A stretch of DNA of 8,767 nucleotides from an uncultured Clostridia bacterium (GTDB taxonomy: Bacteria; Bacillota; Clostridia; TANB77; CAG-508): NCBI GenBank assembly GCA_934167735.1, contig CAKPLV010000029.1, positions 1 to 8,767 of the forward strand, given 5' to 3'. The position numbers were made by a program, and so were the translations under genes. This document shows, piece by piece, positions 6,077 to 8,767 of the stretch. The notes beneath the pieces were generated by a model. The model was not told the DNA's origin. It was given only the letters and a program-made list of their open reading frames with translations, and ran no database searches. Position 1 is the first letter of the stretch. Each line of letters starts with the position of its first letter.

Positions 6077-6083
6077 CTCCTTT
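6077..6083 (-). promoter_or_regulatory. Ribosome binding site that fixes the TTG start of the rluB-like gene
   Basis: AAAGGAG lies 6 bases before TTG at 6068-6070. The alternative ATG at 6197-6199 has no such site and overlaps the end of the preceding gene. Confidence 0.75.
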
Positions 6084-6162
6084 AATTTTAGTACTATTTT
6101 ATTTTTATTTGCATAATATATATTAATTCCTTTTACTTTTCTAAAAGGCTTTATATAGATTC

Positions 6163-6185
6163 TCCAGCAAGAATATCTTGCTGGA
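6163..6185. repeat. Perfect 10-bp hairpin between the two pseudouridine synthase genes
   Basis: TCCAGCAAGA and TCTTGCTGGA are exact inverted copies around a 3-base loop, with five G-C pairs in an otherwise very AT-rich gap. On the transcribed minus strand it starts three bases after the rluD-like stop and is followed by GAATCTATATAAAG, not a T run. Read on the plus strand it is followed by ATTTTAATTTT, a weak terminator-like tail. It may protect or process the mRNA, or stop antisense transcription. Confidence 0.7.
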
Positions 6186-6188
6186 ATT

Positions 6189-7100
6189 TTAATTTTCATT
6201 ATCTAATTTGTTTATAATATCTTGAAAATATTCTGGTAATGGTGCTTCAAGTTTCATTTCTTTTCCTGTAATAGGATGTTTAAATTCTAATGACTTAGCA
6301 TGTAAACATTGTCCTACAACTCCGAATTTATTTTTACCATTTGAATATGTTGTATCACCTATTATAGGATATCCTATATATGATAAGTGTACACGTATTT
6401 GATGTGTTCTTCCTGTTTCAATATTAACTTGTAATAATGTGTATTTATCATATCTTTTTATAACTTTTATATGTGTTATTGCATTTTTTCCTTCTTTATT
6501 GACAGCCATCTTTTTTCTATCTGATGTGCTTCTACCTATTGGCATATCTATTGTTGCTTCGTTTTCTTTTATTACTCCTCTTACTAATGCAATATAAGTT
6601 TTCTTTACCTCATGATTTTTTATTTGATCACTCATTTTTACATGTGCTTTATCATTTTTAGCAATTATAAGTAGACCTGATGTGTCTTTATCTAATCTAT
6701 GAACTATTCCTGGTCTTAATTCTCCACCAATTCCAGATAGTGTTTCTTTACACATACCCATTATTGCATTTACAAGTGTTCCATTATAATTTCCATTCGC
6801 TGGATGAACAACCATTCCTTTAGGCTTATTTACAACTATTATATCTTTATCTTCATATATTACATCTATTGGTATATCTTCAGCTTCTATACTTATTTCT
6901 TTTATTTCTTCTGGAACAACTGTTACAACATCATCTATATTAATTTTATAAGCAACTTTTTGTTTTTTTCCATTTACTAATATATTTCCTTCTTCAATCA
7001 TTCTTTGTGCTGATGTTCTCGTAATATTTTCATTTTTTGTTGCTATATAAGCATCAAGTCTTTTTCCTTTTTCATTTTCTGTTATAATATATTTTTCCAT
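6189..7100 (-). CDS. rluD: 23S rRNA pseudouridine synthase, RluA/RluD family
   Basis: The 303-residue protein has an N-terminal S4 domain (about 12-60, KRLDAYIA, RTSAQRMIEEGNILVNGK). The catalytic domain has VVNKPKGMVVHPA (89-101), the active-site motif HRLDKDTSG with D137 (134-142), and GRTHQIRVH (230-238). This is the complete set for RluD-type enzymes, which modify uridines in helix 69 of 23S rRNA at the subunit interface; the Bacillus counterpart is YlyB. ATG at 7098-7100 has a modest AAGGAA site about 7 bases upstream and lies 9 bases after the stop of the membrane protein gene, so the two are co-transcribed. In Bacillus the same enzyme follows lspA, which is absent here. The rluB-like gene follows after 118 bp. 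Family is firm; exact target uridines are inferred. Confidence 0.93.
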   Translation of the reverse strand: MEKYIITENEKGKRLDAYIATKNENITRTSAQRMIEEGNILVNGKKQKVAYKINIDDVVTVVPEEIKEISIEAEDIPIDVIYEDKDIIVVNKPKGMVVHPANGNYNGTLVNAIMGMCKETLSGIGGELRPGIVHRLDKDTSGLLIIAKNDKAHVKMSDQIKNHEVKKTYIALVRGVIKENEATIDMPIGRSTSDRKKMAVNKEGKNAITHIKVIKRYDKYTLLQVNIETGRTHQIRVHLSYIGYPIIGDTTYSNGKNKFGVVGQCLHAKSLEFKHPITGKEMKLEAPLPEYFQDIINKLDNEN

Positions 7101-7109
7101 TTTCTTTCC

Positions 7110-8645
7110 TTACTTTTCAATTTCATAAAATACAAAATTTTTATCTTGTTTTAATAATTTATATCCTTTTAATTTCGTTTCTCTTATAATCATATTTATT
7201 TTTGAATTTTTGTATAATATTACATGTGTAATATCGTATTTATCAAATATTTTACCAAAATATGTTGATATATTTGAACTTTGTATAAAGTCTGTAAATA
7301 CATCTACTCCTTCATTAAATTCAGGTGCATATAAGTCTGCTCTTGAATCTATAAATACTGGTATTCCTCTAAATAATAAATAACTTCCATAATTATATTC
7401 ATTATATAATCTCATTTGTGAAATGTCTTTTCCACTTTCTTCAAAATATTCAAGTATAAAATCACTCATTTCAACAGGATATGAACTTTTATCTATATAT
7501 TCATCATCTAGTTTTGGTTTTATAAATATGATACTCATTATCAACACTATTGATGTTATCATAAAAATTCCAAATTTACTCATTACCCCATCTATGATTT
7601 TATCACTTAATATATTTATATTGTTATTTACAAAACATTCTACTATAAGTTTGTTAAGTATTATTGATCCTATAAGTATTAACATTGTTGCTTGTCTTTT
7701 TGAAAAGAATGTTAATAGTGTTAATCCACTTAACATTAATAAGTCTGTTAAACTTATTTTATTTTTACTAAATAGTAGTAAAGCTATATATGCTATTATA
7801 AGACATATCATATCAATATCATTTATTAGAACTAATGGTTGATGTTCATTTATATTTTGAGTTGTATTTCCTTGCATTGTTTTTATAAGATATGTGTATG
7901 GTACAGTTCCTAAAGGTGTTAAAAATCCTGTAAATATACAAATTATTAATGTTATTATTAATAATTTTGTTCCATCTTTTTTAGTTATTGTGATTTTTCC
8001 ATTGTTTGATGGTTCTTTTCCATATTTCTTTGCAATTTTTTCTTCAATAACTGCCATTATATATTCCGCTATATATGGCAAATATAATACAAATGTGAAA
8101 GGCCATACTGCAACATGTAAATTAGCTATTAATACTGATAAAATAATTAATCCTATCATGCATTTCTTTTCTTTGCTATCTACTAATCTTTCAATACAAT
8201 ATATTTCTATTATGAATAATATAAATGTTACTAATTGGGCCCTTGCTGCTATATAATCTTTTAATAAATACATTGATAATAATGTTATTACAAATGATAT
8301 TATTTCATTTTTAGCAATTTTTTTATTTACTAAAAATATTGATGCACCAAGTATTATAGAAAAACAACATGTTGATATATATAGTCCTGTCATTCCTCCT
8401 ATACTGTATATAAGGTATATTATTACATCGTACAACCAATGTGGATAGGTATACTCTAGGTTTTCATGCCATGAAAATGGATCAAGCATATCTATTTCTC
8501 CATTTTCTATTATATGCTCTCCTATTTTTATAGTATAAAATGTATCATTTTGAAGTGTTTTAGGTGTTAAGCTTATGCAAAATACGCCTATTAGTATTAT
8601 TGCTAAGATTACAAAAAATCTTTTTTTATATTTTATATTTTCCAT
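7110..8645 (-). CDS. Polytopic membrane protein resembling GT-C glycosyltransferases
   Basis: The 511-residue protein has about ten to twelve membrane helices (for example 9-27, 88-106, 114-132, 162-178, 226-246, 278-293, 299-315, 318-335, 357-375) and a C-terminal extracytoplasmic domain (about 380-511). The first outer loop carries acidic residues in NDTFYTIKIGEHIIENG (33-49) and DPFSWH (55-60), as in GT-C enzymes that use lipid-linked sugars. ARAQL (134-138), NLH (175-177), YNEYNYGSYLLF (414-425) and PVFIDSRADLY (429-439) match a widespread uncharacterised family usually reading close to ANLHGG, GGYL and FIDGRADLY. Transfer of a sugar to a surface glycan or protein is the best guess. ATG at 8643-8645 has AAAGG about 10 bases upstream. 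It is the first gene of the apparent operon with rluD and rluB. Membrane topology is certain; enzyme activity is inferred. Confidence 0.75.
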   Translation of the reverse strand: MENIKYKKRFFVILAIILIGVFCISLTPKTLQNDTFYTIKIGEHIIENGEIDMLDPFSWHENLEYTYPHWLYDVIIYLIYSIGGMTGLYISTCCFSIILGASIFLVNKKIAKNEIISFVITLLSMYLLKDYIAARAQLVTFILFIIEIYCIERLVDSKEKKCMIGLIILSVLIANLHVAVWPFTFVLYLPYIAEYIMAVIEEKIAKKYGKEPSNNGKITITKKDGTKLLIITLIICIFTGFLTPLGTVPYTYLIKTMQGNTTQNINEHQPLVLINDIDMICLIIAYIALLLFSKNKISLTDLLMLSGLTLLTFFSKRQATMLILIGSIILNKLIVECFVNNNINILSDKIIDGVMSKFGIFMITSIVLIMSIIFIKPKLDDEYIDKSSYPVEMSDFILEYFEESGKDISQMRLYNEYNYGSYLLFRGIPVFIDSRADLYAPEFNEGVDVFTDFIQSSNISTYFGKIFDKYDITHVILYKNSKINMIIRETKLKGYKLLKQDKNFVFYEIEK

Positions 8646-8677
8646 ATTGTCTAAACCTTTCTTTTTATTTTTTAATT

Positions 8678-8686
8678 ATTATAGCA
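8678..8686 (-). promoter_or_regulatory. Extended -10 promoter of the membrane protein/rluD/rluB operon
   Basis: On the minus strand TGCTATAAT is a perfect extended -10 element. No -35 is recognisable at 16-18 bases, because that region is the preceding terminator. Transcription would start near 8671, leaving a leader of about 25 bases. Confidence 0.55.
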
Positions 8687-8714
8687 AAAAAAAATTGAAA
8701 AGGCTAGCCTTTTC
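8686..8714 (-). terminator. Rho-independent terminator of the gene at the right edge
   Basis: On the minus strand GAAAAGG (8708-8714), loop CTAG and CCTTTTC (8697-8703) form a perfect 7-bp stem, followed by AA and nine T (8686-8694). The plus-strand reading also ends in a T-rich tail, so it could work in both directions. Confidence 0.8.
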
Positions 8715-8724
8715 TTTTTAATTT

Positions 8725-8767
8725 CTATACAGCTTCTTGGTTTTCTGTTTCTTCTTTTTTCTCAGTT
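8725..8767 (-). CDS. C-terminal end of an unidentified protein (5' part outside the window)
   Basis: A frame entering from the right edge encodes TEKKEETENQEAV and stops with TAG at 8725-8727, eleven bases before the terminator stem. The acidic, low-complexity tail resembles the C-terminus of many cytoplasmic or ribosome-associated proteins, but 13 residues cannot identify it. Another frame (ending KKLYRN, then TAA) is possible. The acidic one is preferred because of its composition. Confidence 0.45.
   Translation of the reverse strand, partial: TEKKEETENQEAV

Noticed and set aside
6071..6199. Longer N-terminus for the rluB-like protein starting at ATG 6197-6199
   Set aside because: It would overlap the end of the rluD-like gene, cross the hairpin, lack a ribosome site and add 43 residues unlike the family. 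TTG 6068-6070 has AAAGGAG upstream.
7423..8256. Open frames on the plus strand at 7423-7842 and 7894-8256
   Set aside because: They lie opposite the membrane protein gene, have hydrophobic low-complexity translations typical of antisense AT-rich DNA, and lack good ribosome sites. The same holds for plus-strand frames near 2126, 2326, 2626, 3083, 3897, 5006 and 5226.

Overview
The window is very AT-rich: a 240-base sample inside the rluB-like gene is 25% G+C by hand count. It uses the standard bacterial code, with TGA serving as a stop. Every supported gene, including the tRNA, lies on the minus strand. Strong AGGAGG-type ribosome binding sites, TTGACA/TATAAT-type promoters, short rho-independent terminators, an ECF sigma/anti-sigma pair and a two-S1-domain protein point to a low-GC Bacillota, most likely a clostridium. 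I cannot name the species.

In transcription order (right to left), the right edge carries the last 13 codons of an unknown gene and its terminator. Then comes an apparent operon of a polytopic membrane protein resembling GT-C glycosyltransferases (7110-8645), an RluD-type pseudouridine synthase (6189-7100) and an RluB-type one (5354-6070). A perfect 10-bp hairpin lies between the two synthases. A clear promoter abuts the rluB stop and drives a two-S1-domain RNA-binding protein (4834-5289) and, 23 bp later, a winged-helix protein resembling Replic_Relax-type plasmid and conjugative-element proteins (3869-4810).

The middle of the window holds tRNA-Arg(UCU) (3719-3795) with its own promoter and terminator. 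Downstream are an M23 peptidase with an SH3-like tail and no signal peptide (2958-3614), which looks like a phage endolysin, and a small XRE-family regulator (2448-2789). An endolysin-like gene directly 3' of a tRNA next to an XRE regulator suggests a decayed integrated element, but I found no att repeat or integrase.

The left part holds an ECF sigma factor (1770-2309, TTG start) overlapping by ATGA a membrane-anchored DUF4179-like anti-sigma candidate (562-1773). After a probable terminator comes a cut-off secreted protein (1-421). Its base composition (about 36% G+C) and codon use differ sharply from the rest, and a perfect 11-bp inverted repeat sits on its candidate promoter.

No gene-free gap exceeds 300 bases. 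No CRISPR array, insertion sequence, rRNA or known riboswitch was seen. I see no certain new system. The best leads are the possible element remnant around the tRNA, the S1/Replic_Relax-like pair, the sigma/anti-sigma unit and the operator-like repeat.
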